Below, piece by piece: positions 53,519-61,312 of a stretch of DNA of 64,000 nucleotides. Below the pieces are notes generated by a model. It saw only the letters and a program-made list of their open reading frames with translations. It did not search any database and was not told the origin of the DNA. Each line of letters begins with the position of its first letter. Position 1 is the stretch's first letter. The DNA comes from Deinococcus indicus (GTDB lineage Bacteria > Deinococcota > Deinococci > Deinococcales > Deinococcaceae), in assembly GCF_002198095.1 (NCBI RefSeq), contig NZ_NHMK01000035.1, forward strand, positions 1-64,000, written 5' to 3'. Position numbers and translations under genes: made by a program.

Positions 53519-53742
53519 CGGCCCAGCACCGCGCCACCCGCGCCGTGCAGGTCTGGCTGCTGGCCTTCGGACTGCTGGCCGCGCTGCCCGTGCCCCTATC
53601 CGCCCTGGTCGCCCGGCAGAGCGCCGGCCAGCCGCTGAGCGTCACCTGCTCGTTCCGGCATCCCTGTCCGCTGGTCATTCACGTGCCGGGACAGCCGCTC
53701 GCGACCCTGCACATGCGCGAGATCACGCAGCCGCGCCCGTAA
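53515..53742 (+). CDS. Small membrane-anchored protein in copper locus 2
   Basis: 75 residues from GTG 53515, overlapping the PepSY gene stop. One N-terminal helix (VQVWLLAFGLLAALPVPLSAL) and a short exported tail with two cysteines and several His (VTCSFRHPCPLVIHVPG). The CxxxxxxC/His pattern could bind metal. No recognised family. Confidence 0.55.
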   Translation: MTAQHRATRAVQVWLLAFGLLAALPVPLSALVARQSAGQPLSVTCSFRHPCPLVIHVPGQPLATLHMREITQPRP

Positions 53743-53821
53743 CCCGGGCCATCCTCGCCTTCCGCTCCATCCCATCTTGTCTTTTCCACCTGCCCGCTGC
53801 AGGTCACCCAAGGAGTTCACC

Positions 53822-54586
53822 ATGCGTACCCTGATCCGCCTGACCGCCCTCACCACCGCCCTGACCGGCACCACCCTCGCCGCGCCCTTCGCCCTGAACC
53901 TGAACGTCCTGAACGGCGACCGGCCCTTCACCGGCCAGCTCACCACCCAGGCCGGGCAGGTCATCACCACCGATCTGTGGCAGCTGTACATCAGCAACGT
54001 CGCCCTCGTGAAGGACGACGGCACCGAACTGCCCGTGCCCGGCCTGACCCTCGTGAAACTCGGGGGCAGCGCCGGATACCAGAACGTCCCCGTCCTGAAG
54101 GGCGACGTGCCCGCCGGGACGTACCGGGGCGTGCGTTTCGACGTGGGCGTGCCCCGCGCCCTGAACCACCTGGACGCCAGCACCCAGCCGGCCCCGCTGG
54201 GCCTGGACGCCGGCATGTTCTGGGCCTGGAACCCCGGCTACATCTTCAGCCGCTTCGAGGGCAAGGCGCAGGTGGGCGGCCAGACCCGCGACGTGGCGCT
54301 GCACATGGGCGCCGACACCCGCCGCCTGACCGTCAGCCTGGGCGACGTGATGAAACCCGGCACGGTCCAGGTGAAAGGCGGCGGCGCGCCCGTGACGGTG
54401 AACCTGAACGCCGCGCGAATGGTCGCGGCCGGCGTCGGCGCCGAGAAGTTTGACCTGAGCGACGCGAAGTACACGCAGGTGCACGGCGGCCCGGTCGCCG
54501 ATCAGCTGTACCTGAACCTGGGCGCGGCCTTCAGTCTGGCGAGCGCCGCCCCCACCGCCGGCATGGCCATGCCCGGTCACAAGTGA
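53822..54586 (+). CDS. mbnP: MbnP-like copper-associated periplasmic protein
   Basis: 254 residues, ATG at 53822 after AAGGAG, signal peptide ending TLAAPF. The segment GLDAGMFWAWNPGYIFSRFEG (Trp134, Trp136; read as two parts) is the MbnP family hallmark. MbnP proteins are periplasmic copper binders in which a partner diheme enzyme (MbnH) oxidises a tryptophan. An MbnH-like gene is present 1.2 kb on. The C-terminus has a Met/His tail (AGMAMPGHK). Confidence 0.82.
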   Translation: MRTLIRLTALTTALTGTTLAAPFALNLNVLNGDRPFTGQLTTQAGQVITTDLWQLYISNVALVKDDGTELPVPGLTLVKLGGSAGYQNVPVLKGDVPAGTYRGVRFDVGVPRALNHLDASTQPAPLGLDAGMFWAWNPGYIFSRFEGKAQVGGQTRDVALHMGADTRRLTVSLGDVMKPGTVQVKGGGAPVTVNLNAARMVAAGVGAEKFDLSDAKYTQVHGGPVADQLYLNLGAAFSLASAAPTAGMAMPGHK

Positions 54587-54684
54587 CCCTGGTACACCCT
54601 CACATTCCCCGATGACCCGGCCTGGTTGACCCGACTTTCTTCCGGGTGGAGCGCAGCGCTCCACCCACCCTCAAGGAGTACCCC

Positions 54685-55140
54685 ATGAAGACCCTGATCC
54701 GTTCCATGCTGTCCCTGTCCGCCGCCGCCCTGATCTCCGTGGCGGGGGCGCACGCGACCGTCCGTACCGAGGGCGGCCTGTCTGAGAGCAAGGTGGGTGT
54801 CAGCGAGACGTACCGCCTGAACGTGCCGACCGAGAAGGAGATCGCGACCACGCAGATCCGCCTCGTCGTGCCGGCCGGCGTGACCATCAGCCGCTTCCAG
54901 GTGACGCCCGGCTTCACCCGCACCGTCACGAAGAACGCCGACGGACTGGTGACCGAGGTCGTGTGGAAGGGCCGCGTGGCCCCCATGGAGTACGCGCGGT
55001 TCTTCTTCCAGGCGCGCAACCCTGCGCAGGCGGGCGAACTGGTCTGGAAGATCTACCAGACGTACAGTGACGGCAGTGTCGTGGCGTGGGACGACGCGGA
55101 CCCCGCCAAGGGCCCGGCCGGCAAGACCACCGTCAAGTGA
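54685..55140 (+). CDS. ycnI: YcnI-like copper-binding protein (DUF1775), copy 2
   Basis: 151 residues, the same as copy 1 except Val to Ala in the signal peptide and Thr to Ala and Ile to Val in the mature part. N-terminal His after AGAHATV. A stretch of roughly 270 bases in the middle of the two genes is identical, including silent sites, so recent duplication or gene conversion is likely. AAGGAG precedes the ATG. A repeat (copy h) separates it from copC 2. Confidence 0.9.
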   Translation: MKTLIRSMLSLSAAALISVAGAHATVRTEGGLSESKVGVSETYRLNVPTEKEIATTQIRLVVPAGVTISRFQVTPGFTRTVTKNADGLVTEVVWKGRVAPMEYARFFFQARNPAQAGELVWKIYQTYSDGSVVAWDDADPAKGPAGKTTVK

Positions 55141-55160
55141 TCCCCCGGGGGTCGGGGCTC

Positions 55161-55296
55161 ATACGGATTCCGTTTGTTTCGCCAACAATCCGGAACTTCA
55201 CCGGATTGCCGGCTCCACGCCCGGAACCCGTTTCTCTCCTGCGCGCATCCGCTCGGATTGAACGGGCTTTGCAGCCGATTCAATCGGAGTCCGTAT
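55161..55296 (-). repeat. Dispersed inverted-end repeat, copy h (full length)
   Basis: 136 bp (ATACGGATTCCG to CGGAGTCCGTAT) inserted between ycnI and copC of locus 2; locus 1 has only 19 bases there. It would place a folded RNA between the two genes. Confidence 0.9.
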
Positions 55297-55324
55297 CAGT
55301 CCCCGGCCCCGCCCGAGGTGCCCC

Positions 55325-55723
55325 ATGAACAGGTTCCTGAGCCTCCTGACCACCCTGGCCGTCTCCACGGCGCTGGCCCACACGGCCGTGTCGTCCATCA
55401 CGCCGGCGCTGAACGCCGTGGTCGCCGCCCCCAGTGCGGTGCAGCTGAAGTTCAGCGAGCCCGTCGAGTTGCGCTTCAGTACGTTCCGCGTGATGGCGGT
55501 CCCGGCCGGGCAGACGGTGAAGGCCGCTGCGAAGCTGGCATTGGCGGAGAAGGCCGATTCGGACAGACTGGCCAGCCTGCCGCTGACCGCGACCACCATG
55601 GCCGCGCAACTGAACATTCCCCTGAACGCCGGGCTGCGGTCCGGACAGTACGTGATTGCGTGGAAGATCCTCTCGGAAGACGGCTATCCGGTCGCCGAGC
55701 AGAGTACCTTCCGCGTGAAGTGA
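55325..55723 (+). CDS. copC: CopC-like periplasmic protein, copy 2, altered Cu site
   Basis: 132 residues, signal peptide ending STALAHTAV with N-terminal His19. The copper loop reads WKILSEDGYPVAEQS: Asp119 is kept, but His121 of copy 1 is Tyr. In known CopC proteins the N-terminal His and the Asp and His of this loop form the Cu(II) site, so binding should be weaker or different. The C-terminal half of the alignment to copy 1 remains close (FSTFRVMAVP). No copD follows. Confidence 0.85.
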   Translation: MNRFLSLLTTLAVSTALAHTAVSSITPALNAVVAAPSAVQLKFSEPVELRFSTFRVMAVPAGQTVKAAAKLALAEKADSDRLASLPLTATTMAAQLNIPLNAGLRSGQYVIAWKILSEDGYPVAEQSTFRVK

Positions 55724-55787
55724 GCTGGGCCGTGCAGGGACGCGACTGGCCTGCGACCTGCGGCCCCGCGTCTTGCCGAGGTGAACC

Positions 55788-56759
55788 ATGAAATGGCCCA
55801 TGACTGCGCTTGGTCTGCTGATCACGGCCGCCGCCGCCAGCGCCGCCCTGACCCCGCTGCCGCCCGGCCCACCCTCGAATCCCACCACACCCGAGAAGGT
55901 CGCGCTGGGCCGCGCTCTCTTCTTCGACCCCATCCTCAGCCGCGATCGCAGCGTGTCCTGCGCGTCCTGTCACGACCCGGCGCGGGCCTTCACGGTCCCG
56001 CAGGCCGTCAGTCCCGGCGTGGGCGGGCGACTGGGGCGGCGCAACGCCAGCACCCTGGTCAACGTCGGTGACCGTCAGGCACTGACCTGGGCGGGCGCCT
56101 CCCCGAACCTGGAAGTGCAGGCCATGATTCCCCTCCAGGACCACGCGGAACTGGATATGACCCCTGAATTGCTGCGTGAGCGGCTCCAGGCGGACCCGGC
56201 GTACGCCGCGCAGTTCCGCGCCGCGTTCGGCGAGGCGCCCAGCGTGCAGAACCTCGTGCGGGCCCTCGCGGCGTTCCAGCGGACCCTGATCAGCCGTGAC
56301 AGCCCCTTTGACCGCTACCGCGCCGGGGACGCCTCGGCCCTGAACGAGGCGCAGGTGCGCGGCCTGGACCTGTTCTTCGACCGGGCCGAGTGCTTCCACT
56401 GCCACACCGGACGGGACTTCACGGACGGCCTGGCGCACAACAACGCCATGCGGGTCTTCAATCCGGACATCGGTCTGGCCGAACGTACCGAACAGGAGGG
56501 TGATGTGGGCCGCTTCATCACGCCCACCCTGCGGAACGTGGCGCTGACCGGCCCGTACCTGCATGACGGGAGCCGCGCGACCCTGCGCGACCTGCTGGAA
56601 ACGTACAACGACGGCGGGGAACCCAACCCCAACGCGGACCCGCTGATCCACCCGCTGGGCCTGACCGACGCGGAACTGGACGACCTCGAGGCATTCCTGC
56701 ACGCCCTGACCGACGAGAGCGTCGCCCGGAACCCCGCCTTCCGCCCGGAGCGGCCGTGA
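55788..56759 (+). CDS. mbnH: MbnH-like diheme cytochrome c (MauG/CCP family)
   Basis: 323 residues, signal peptide ending AAASAA. Two heme sites: CASCH (58-62) and CFHCH (202-206). Family segments GRALFFDPILSRDRSVSCASCHDP (in parts), LRNVALTGPYLHDGS and LEAFLHALT are typical of the MauG/cytochrome c peroxidase superfamily. With MbnP two genes upstream, the likely role is oxidative modification of an MbnP tryptophan rather than peroxide removal; this rests on context. Overlaps the next gene by GTGA. Confidence 0.82.
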   Translation: MKWPMTALGLLITAAAASAALTPLPPGPPSNPTTPEKVALGRALFFDPILSRDRSVSCASCHDPARAFTVPQAVSPGVGGRLGRRNASTLVNVGDRQALTWAGASPNLEVQAMIPLQDHAELDMTPELLRERLQADPAYAAQFRAAFGEAPSVQNLVRALAAFQRTLISRDSPFDRYRAGDASALNEAQVRGLDLFFDRAECFHCHTGRDFTDGLAHNNAMRVFNPDIGLAERTEQEGDVGRFITPTLRNVALTGPYLHDGSRATLRDLLETYNDGGEPNPNADPLIHPLGLTDAELDDLEAFLHALTDESVARNPAFRPERP

Positions 56760-57157
56760 GGGGCGCGGCGCGGCTGCTGGCCCTGCTGAGCCTCACGCTG
56801 CCGGTCCCGGCGGCGGCGCACGAGACGCAATCGGCCGGGCAGGTGCAGGTGACGTTCTCGACTGGAGCGGACGACACCCTCAGCACGCAGGGACCGACGC
56901 TGCTGCAGTTCGTCTTGACCGGGCCGGGAGGGGACCTGCCGGGCTGCCGCTGCCGCCTGCTGCTGTACCAGGGGACGCCTTCGGCGCGGGTGGCACCGCT
57001 GCTGGATGTCCGGCTGGAGAACCTGCAGCGGGGCGTGACCCGCCTTGAACTGCCGAAGGTAGCGGCGGGCGCGTACACGGTCGTGCTCGACGGTCGCCCG
57101 GTGAACTTCGGTGAATTCGAGGCGTTCCGGTTGCGCTACACGCTGACCGCACCCTGA
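56756..57157 (+). CDS. Exported protein of copper locus 2, unknown family
   Basis: 133 residues from GTG 56756 (overlaps the diheme gene stop). Signal peptide ends PAAAHETQ, leaving a His near the N-terminus. Beta-rich, with GCRCRLLLYQG carrying two close cysteines. N-terminal His plus CxC suggests a metal-binding exported protein working with MbnP/MbnH. Its TGA is followed by GACGGCCTCCG, a degraded repeat end. Confidence 0.65.
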   Translation: MRGAARLLALLSLTLPVPAAAHETQSAGQVQVTFSTGADDTLSTQGPTLLQFVLTGPGGDLPGCRCRLLLYQGTPSARVAPLLDVRLENLQRGVTRLELPKVAAGAYTVVLDGRPVNFGEFEAFRLRYTLTAP

Positions 57158-57222
57158 GACGGCCTCCGATTATTTGTAGTCCGCTGACTCCTTCGATCTT
57201 TGCGTCTTGAGCGGAGTTCGTA
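57157..57222. repeat. Possible short remnant of the dispersed repeat, copy k
   Basis: ACGGCCTCCGATT at the left and GCGGAGTTCGTA at the right resemble both family ends, with an unrelated or decayed middle. Bases 57223-57420 hold no gene that I can support. Confidence 0.4.
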
Positions 57223-57420
57223 GAAGGATGCTCTCGGCGATGGGGTAAAGTCCTGGCTGTCCAGATCTCCCCCCACTCCCTGGGAGGCCCGGTGGTGGGC
57301 TGTGACTGGTAGGGGAGAGGTGAGGAACTGCAGGAGGCTTACGGCAGCGGATCGAAGCGGTTCCTATTGGTCAGGTCGACATAGCGGATGCCTCTGAAAT
57401 CACCAGCATGGGGGACCTGC

Positions 57421-57987
57421 CTAGTGACGGCCCTGCCAGATGATTTCCATCGGCTGCTGCGCCTGCGTGGCCGGATTCAGCTTGACGGCATAGAGGCACA
57501 GTGTTCGTTGTTCGACCCATGACAGGAGGATCACGGCACGCTCTTCGAGGTCGCTGTAGCGAGGAAGGTCGTCCCATTCGCTGCGAGCAAACAGTCCCCG
57601 GATGGCGATGGGGGTGAGGCCGGTGTGCCTGCTGACCGGCCGCTCCCGGTGGAACCACCAGCCGAGGTGTTGGTGGCCTGCGCGCCTGATGGCGTGAGCG
57701 TAGCCGGCATTCCAGGCTCCGTCATGGCTCTGACGTTCGAAAGGGAGCCAGTCTTCCCGCTGATTGAGCCGGCGATTCGGTTGTACGGCGAACCCATCCA
57801 CCACGGATGTATGTGGCCAGAGCAGGCCGACGATCAGGGCCGGTGACAGGTGGTGGCCGTAATCCTTAGCGTAGTGGGCCATGGACCAGGCGCCCTGGCG
57901 GGTGATCAGGAGACTGGACTGGGATCGGGTATCGTCGGGGCTGGGGTTCTTGAAGACGGAGCGCATGTGAGCGAAGTGATTGAGCAT
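57421..57987 (-). CDS. Unknown protein, module A (possible JAB-like fold)
   Basis: 188 residues, cytoplasmic, rich in Trp and His. The segments ALIVGLLWPHTSVVDGFAV and HQHLGWWFHRERPV loosely recall the GxxxG strand and GWxHxHP box of JAB/MPN-type domains, but the metal-binding pattern is not complete. Divergent from an XRE regulator at 58202. I do not recognise a family; the JAB idea is weak and rests on comparison with module B. Confidence 0.55.
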   Translation of the reverse strand: MLNHFAHMRSVFKNPSPDDTRSQSSLLITRQGAWSMAHYAKDYGHHLSPALIVGLLWPHTSVVDGFAVQPNRRLNQREDWLPFERQSHDGAWNAGYAHAIRRAGHQHLGWWFHRERPVSRHTGLTPIAIRGLFARSEWDDLPRYSDLEERAVILLSWVEQRTLCLYAVKLNPATQAQQPMEIIWQGRH

Positions 57988-58139
57988 ATGTTCTGTACCG
58001 AGAGAGAGGGATAGAAGCTTCGGCTGGACTACTTCGGTTGACTGCGCCGCTCCGCGGCTAATGGTGGTGGCGCGAACGGCGGTGCTGTAGGAACGAGGCG
58101 GGTAGAGGCAGCAGTTGCGGGCAGGAACAGCCTAACATG

Positions 58140-58163
58140 ACTTTAATTGATATGGCTTAAAGT
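58140..58163. promoter_or_regulatory. Palindrome upstream of XRE gene A (possible operator)
   Basis: ACTTTAA and TTAAAGT form 7-bp inverted arms around a 10-bp centre, in an AT-rich patch 38 bases before the XRE start at 58202. An autoregulatory operator is plausible. Confidence 0.45.
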
Positions 58164-58201
58164 GAATGGCTGGAGCAGTGGTCTGCCGCCACGCTGAGCG
58201 G

Positions 58202-58426
58202 ATGGCCAAAACAAACAAGGGGCCAACGGAATCACGGCTGACCTTCGGACGACGTCTGAGAGAAGAACGGCAAAAGAGAGGCATGACCCTGGAGGACCTG
58301 GCCGAGGCGAGCGGGATCACCTGGTCGTACATCGCGCAGGTGGAGGTGGGCCGCCGGAATGTCGGTGTGGATAACATGCACGTTCTGGCGCAGGGTGTGG
58401 GGCTTACTCTCCGGGACCTGCTGTGA
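58202..58426 (+). CDS. XRE-family helix-turn-helix regulator, module A
   Basis: 74 residues from ATG 58202 (an earlier ATG at 58166 would add 12 residues). The whole protein is one XRE domain: FGRRLREERQKRGMTLEDLA, SGITWSYIAQVEVGRRN and a C-terminal LAQGVGLTLRDLL. Divergent from 57421-57987 and probably its repressor. Very similar in plan to the XRE gene at 59198. Confidence 0.85.
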   Translation: MAKTNKGPTESRLTFGRRLREERQKRGMTLEDLAEASGITWSYIAQVEVGRRNVGVDNMHVLAQGVGLTLRDLL

Positions 58427-58537
58427 GGGGCGCTCCTGCTGACGGTCCAACCGGTCTTGTGTTCGGTTCTGCACAGGCCACTGTGGTGCCTGACGATGAT
58501 GGCTTGCTTTTGCTACGAACAGTGCTGACGGGAAAGA

Positions 58538-59122
58538 CTACCAATTGGGAGGACGCGCGCTCATCTCCAGCGGTTGGACATCGGCCAGGTCGTCCTCGGG
58601 CGTAGGAATTGGGATAGGGCCGAGTCCTGGCGCAATTCGCCGCGCTGTGCCGCTCCGCCAGGTGTAGGCGCGGCCTGCGAGGTGTTCGGCGATGTAACCG
58701 ATCATGATCAGCGGGTGCCACTCGTCGACCAGACCCCGTTTGGCACAGTGGGTCAGGTGAATGAGATCTTGGTCCTCGACGGGCAGCTGATGATGTGGGG
58801 GAGAAAGCCACTGGCCACACCACTGCACATTTTCGCCCATCAGGCTGGTGACGGCCTGAGACACACCGACAAGGTAGGGCAGGTTGATGGTGAGCGGATC
58901 ACGGATGTCGGGGGTGGGTGGATGCAGCGGGCTGACGTGGCGGACGTGCAGGATGCCGCTAACAGCTGTGCCGTACAGGGCGCCACCGGACCAGCGACCG
59001 GGGGTGTGCAGACCACGAACGATGTGTTCGCGAACCGCCGGGTCGAAGAGCAAGGTTTCGGTCGGGGGATGGGTGGTGCGGGGCTGGGGGAGCCCAAGGT
59101 GCCAGCGGGTCGCGCGGTCCAT
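58538..59122 (-). CDS. Unknown protein, module B (degenerate JAB-like)
   Basis: 194 residues. FDPAVREHIVRGLHTPGRW, then SGGALYGTAVSGILHVRHVSPL resembles the first strands of a JAB/MPN domain (ExGGxLxG), and QWCGQWLSPPHHQLPVEDQDLI lies where GEWHTHP...SxxD would be, but the HxH pair is missing. If related to JAB, it is probably inactive or binds differently. Divergent from an XRE gene. No family assigned with confidence. Confidence 0.55.
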   Translation of the reverse strand: MDRATRWHLGLPQPRTTHPPTETLLFDPAVREHIVRGLHTPGRWSGGALYGTAVSGILHVRHVSPLHPPTPDIRDPLTINLPYLVGVSQAVTSLMGENVQWCGQWLSPPHHQLPVEDQDLIHLTHCAKRGLVDEWHPLIMIGYIAEHLAGRAYTWRSGTARRIAPGLGPIPIPTPEDDLADVQPLEMSARPPNW

Positions 59123-59132
59123 GACCTAATAT

Positions 59133-59145
59133 AACTTAATTAGTT
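59133..59145. promoter_or_regulatory. Palindrome between module B genes (possible operator)
   Basis: AACT-TAATT-AGTT inside an AT-rich patch that also contains TTGACA (59144-59149), a -35-like box. It shares the ACTTAATT motif with the palindrome of module A. Confidence 0.45.
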
Positions 59146-59197
59146 GACAACGAATCAGGTGTGGACTCAGATGATGGTCACACCGAGCATGGTCGTC

Positions 59198-59422
59198 ATG
59201 TCTGAATTCAGCGCGCCGCTGTCCCTGCGCCAACGGCTGGCGCAGAACCTGCGCCGACTGCGCTTGGAGCGCCGCTGGTCGCAAGAAGACCTCGCCGAGC
59301 GCTCCGGACTGCACCACAACCAGATCAGTGTCATCGAACGCGCCCGCAGCAGCGTAGGCATCGATATCGTCGAGAAACTCATGACAGCTCTCGGCGTGCG
59401 CGCCAGCGACTTGCTCGACTGA
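59198..59422 (+). CDS. XRE-family helix-turn-helix regulator, module B
   Basis: 74 residues if ATG 59198 is used (MSEFSAPLSLRQRLAQ). Earlier starts exist (ATG 59171/59174, TTG 59144), but the TTG lies in a promoter-like TTGACA. The XRE domain is LRQRLAQNLRRLRLERRWSQ, then EDLAERSGLHHNQISVIERARSS and LMTALGVRASDLLD. Same size and orientation as module A. Confidence 0.83.
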   Translation: MSEFSAPLSLRQRLAQNLRRLRLERRWSQEDLAERSGLHHNQISVIERARSSVGIDIVEKLMTALGVRASDLLD

Positions 59423-59624
59423 CCCGTATTCCGATGCAATGCTTGCAGCATCTTCACGCCGGGCAGAATGGGTTCCAAGTTGTTATTTGTGTATCACCGG
59501 TGTGTCGTTCAACGCAGTGTTTCCCCCAACCTGCTTGGGCTTGAGCCCGGACAGTTGGTTTGACGGGACAGGTCGCGCGGCTGCCCGCTTTGCTCTTGGT
59601 TGGTGCGATCCGACTCGACATGTC
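59423..59624. other. Intergenic stretch without a supported feature
   Basis: Lies between XRE gene B and the truncated repeat. Only a weak GATGC/GCATC inverted repeat near 59432-59451 is seen. Confidence 0.5.
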
Positions 59625-59741
59625 ATACGGATTCCGTTTGTTTCGCCAACAATCCGGAACTTCACCGGATTGCTGGCTTCACGTCCGGAACCCGTTTCTT
59701 TCCTTCTCGCATCCGCTCGGATTGAGCGGGCTTTGCAACTG
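59625..59741 (-). repeat. Dispersed repeat, copy i, truncated at the CRISPR array
   Basis: Matches copy h from ATACGGATTCCG through GGGCTTTGCA, then loses the final 20 or so bases (no CGGAGTCCGTAT end). The first CRISPR repeat begins at 59753. Confidence 0.85.
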
Positions 59742-59752
59742 GTTATTGAGGG

Positions 59753-61244
59753 CGGGCCATCCCCACAGGCGTGGGGAACTCGCGCGGGCTGCTGATCTGA
59801 TCCTCGCTTAGTTCGGGCCATCCCCACAGGCGTGGGGAACTCGACCTGGATATGGTGCATGAACCGCAGGCGACGGGCCATCCCCACAGGCGTGGGGAAC
59901 TCTTCGTCATCGCTGACAACCTCGGCAGCGTGGACGGGCCATCCCCACAGGCGTGGGGAACTCAACGGGAAGACAGGCGTGGCCCGCAGTAAGCACGGGC
60001 CATCCCCACAGGCGTGGGGAACTCCTGTTCAACCCCGTCAACTACAGCACCCGTGACGGGCCATCCCCACAGGCGTGGGGAACTCACGAACATGAACTCA
60101 CCGACAGCCGCGTCAATCGGGCCATCCCCACAGGCGTGGGGAACTCGTGCGTGAGCATCGCCGTCAGCGGGTCGGTCCCGGGCCATCCCCACAGGCGTGG
60201 GGAACTCTCCCACACGCTGCCCAAGTCGGCGTACTTGGACGGGCCATCCCCACAGGCGTGGGGAACTCGTAGGGGGTGGGGTGGTCTTCCAGCCCGAGGG
60301 CGGGCCATCCCCACAGGCGTGGGGAACTCCTCCTGAACCTCATATCGTGCCGTTCGTGCATCGGGCCATCCCCACAGGCGTGGGGAACTCTCAGTCGCTC
60401 AGCTTCCTTCAGGATGCGATGACGGGCCATCCCCACAGGCGTGGGGAACTCCTGGGCGGGTTGAATGACGGCTGACCAGTCGGCGGGCCATCCCCACAGG
60501 CGTGGGGAACTCCGGCGCTGAGTGCCGCTAATATGGTTCTTCCTCGGGCCATCCCCACAGGCGTGGGGAACTCGGCGCGGCTCTGCCGCGAGACGTTCTC
60601 CAGGCCGGGCCATCCCCACAGGCGTGGGGAACTCGCTGAGCGGTATTCCGCTTTCTTCGCTTACGTCGGGCCATCCCCACAGGCGTGGGGAACTCCCCTC
60701 GTACTCTGTCGGCTGCGCGCCCTTCGCCGGGCCATCCCCACAGGCGTGGGGAACTCCGCCTTCCTCGCCGTCCAGTTGGCGGCGGACGCGGGCCATCCCC
60801 ACAGGCGTGGGGAACTCTACGCGTCCTCACCAGTGCCGGCCGCCCCCTTCGGGCCATCCCCACAGGCGTGGGGAACTCGGTGGGGGCAGTTGCGTTCATG
60901 CTGTACCTCGCGGGCCATCCCCACAGGCGTGGGGAACTCGCGCGCAGGTCCGTCTGGATGGTGCGGATGCCCGGGCCATCCCCACAGGCGTGGGGAACTC
61001 CTGGCGCCTCGCCCGGATGGCCTCGCCAGCGACGGGCCATCCCCACAGGCGTGGGGAACTCCGCAGCAGCGTGCTTCTATTCGGGCTGTAGATCGGGCCA
61101 TCCCCACAGGCGTGGGGAACTCGTCAGCCGTGTGCTCACCCAGGATGTACATCTCGGGCCATCCCCACAGGCGTGGGGAACTCGGCCTGATCCATGTCCA
61201 CACTGGCCGCGCCCGCGGGCCATCCCCACAGGCGTGGGGAACTC
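59753..61244 (-). CRISPR. Type I-E CRISPR array, 25 repeats and 24 spacers
   Basis: 29-bp repeats, minus-strand form GAGTTCCCCACGCCTGTGGGGATGGCCCG (given here as GAGTTCCCCACGCC plus TGTGGGGATGGCCCG), with a CCCCAC/GTGGGG hairpin. All 25 repeats look identical. The period is 61 bp throughout except one of 60 bp (second spacer from the 59753 end, 31 bp). The repeat resembles that of E. coli type I-E and the cas genes on the minus strand agree, so the array is read on the minus strand with the newest spacers near 61244. The far-end repeat is not degenerate. Confidence 0.98.
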
Positions 61245-61312
61245 ACTTCAGAAACACGAGGTGCAGCGGGTATGTGACCCCTGGAAGTCTCTTCGTCGGG
61301 ATCGGATGCAGC
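61245..61312 (-). promoter_or_regulatory. Short CRISPR leader region
   Basis: Only 68 bases separate the cas2 stop from the first leader-side repeat. It should contain the leader and the site where Cas1-Cas2 insert new spacers. It is not AT-rich. Part of the leader or its promoter may lie inside cas2. Confidence 0.5.

Noticed and set aside
58538..59122. Active JAB deubiquitinase-like enzyme
   Set aside because: The HxH metal ligands expected in the JAMM motif are not present, so only a degenerate relation is possible.
59144..59197. TTG start adding 18 residues to XRE gene B
   Set aside because: The TTG is part of TTGACA, a promoter-like box, and has no ribosome site.
59753..61244. Long ORFs through the CRISPR array with repeated protein motifs
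   Set aside because: They arise because the 61-bp period is read in several frames; the peptide repeats are translated CRISPR repeats.
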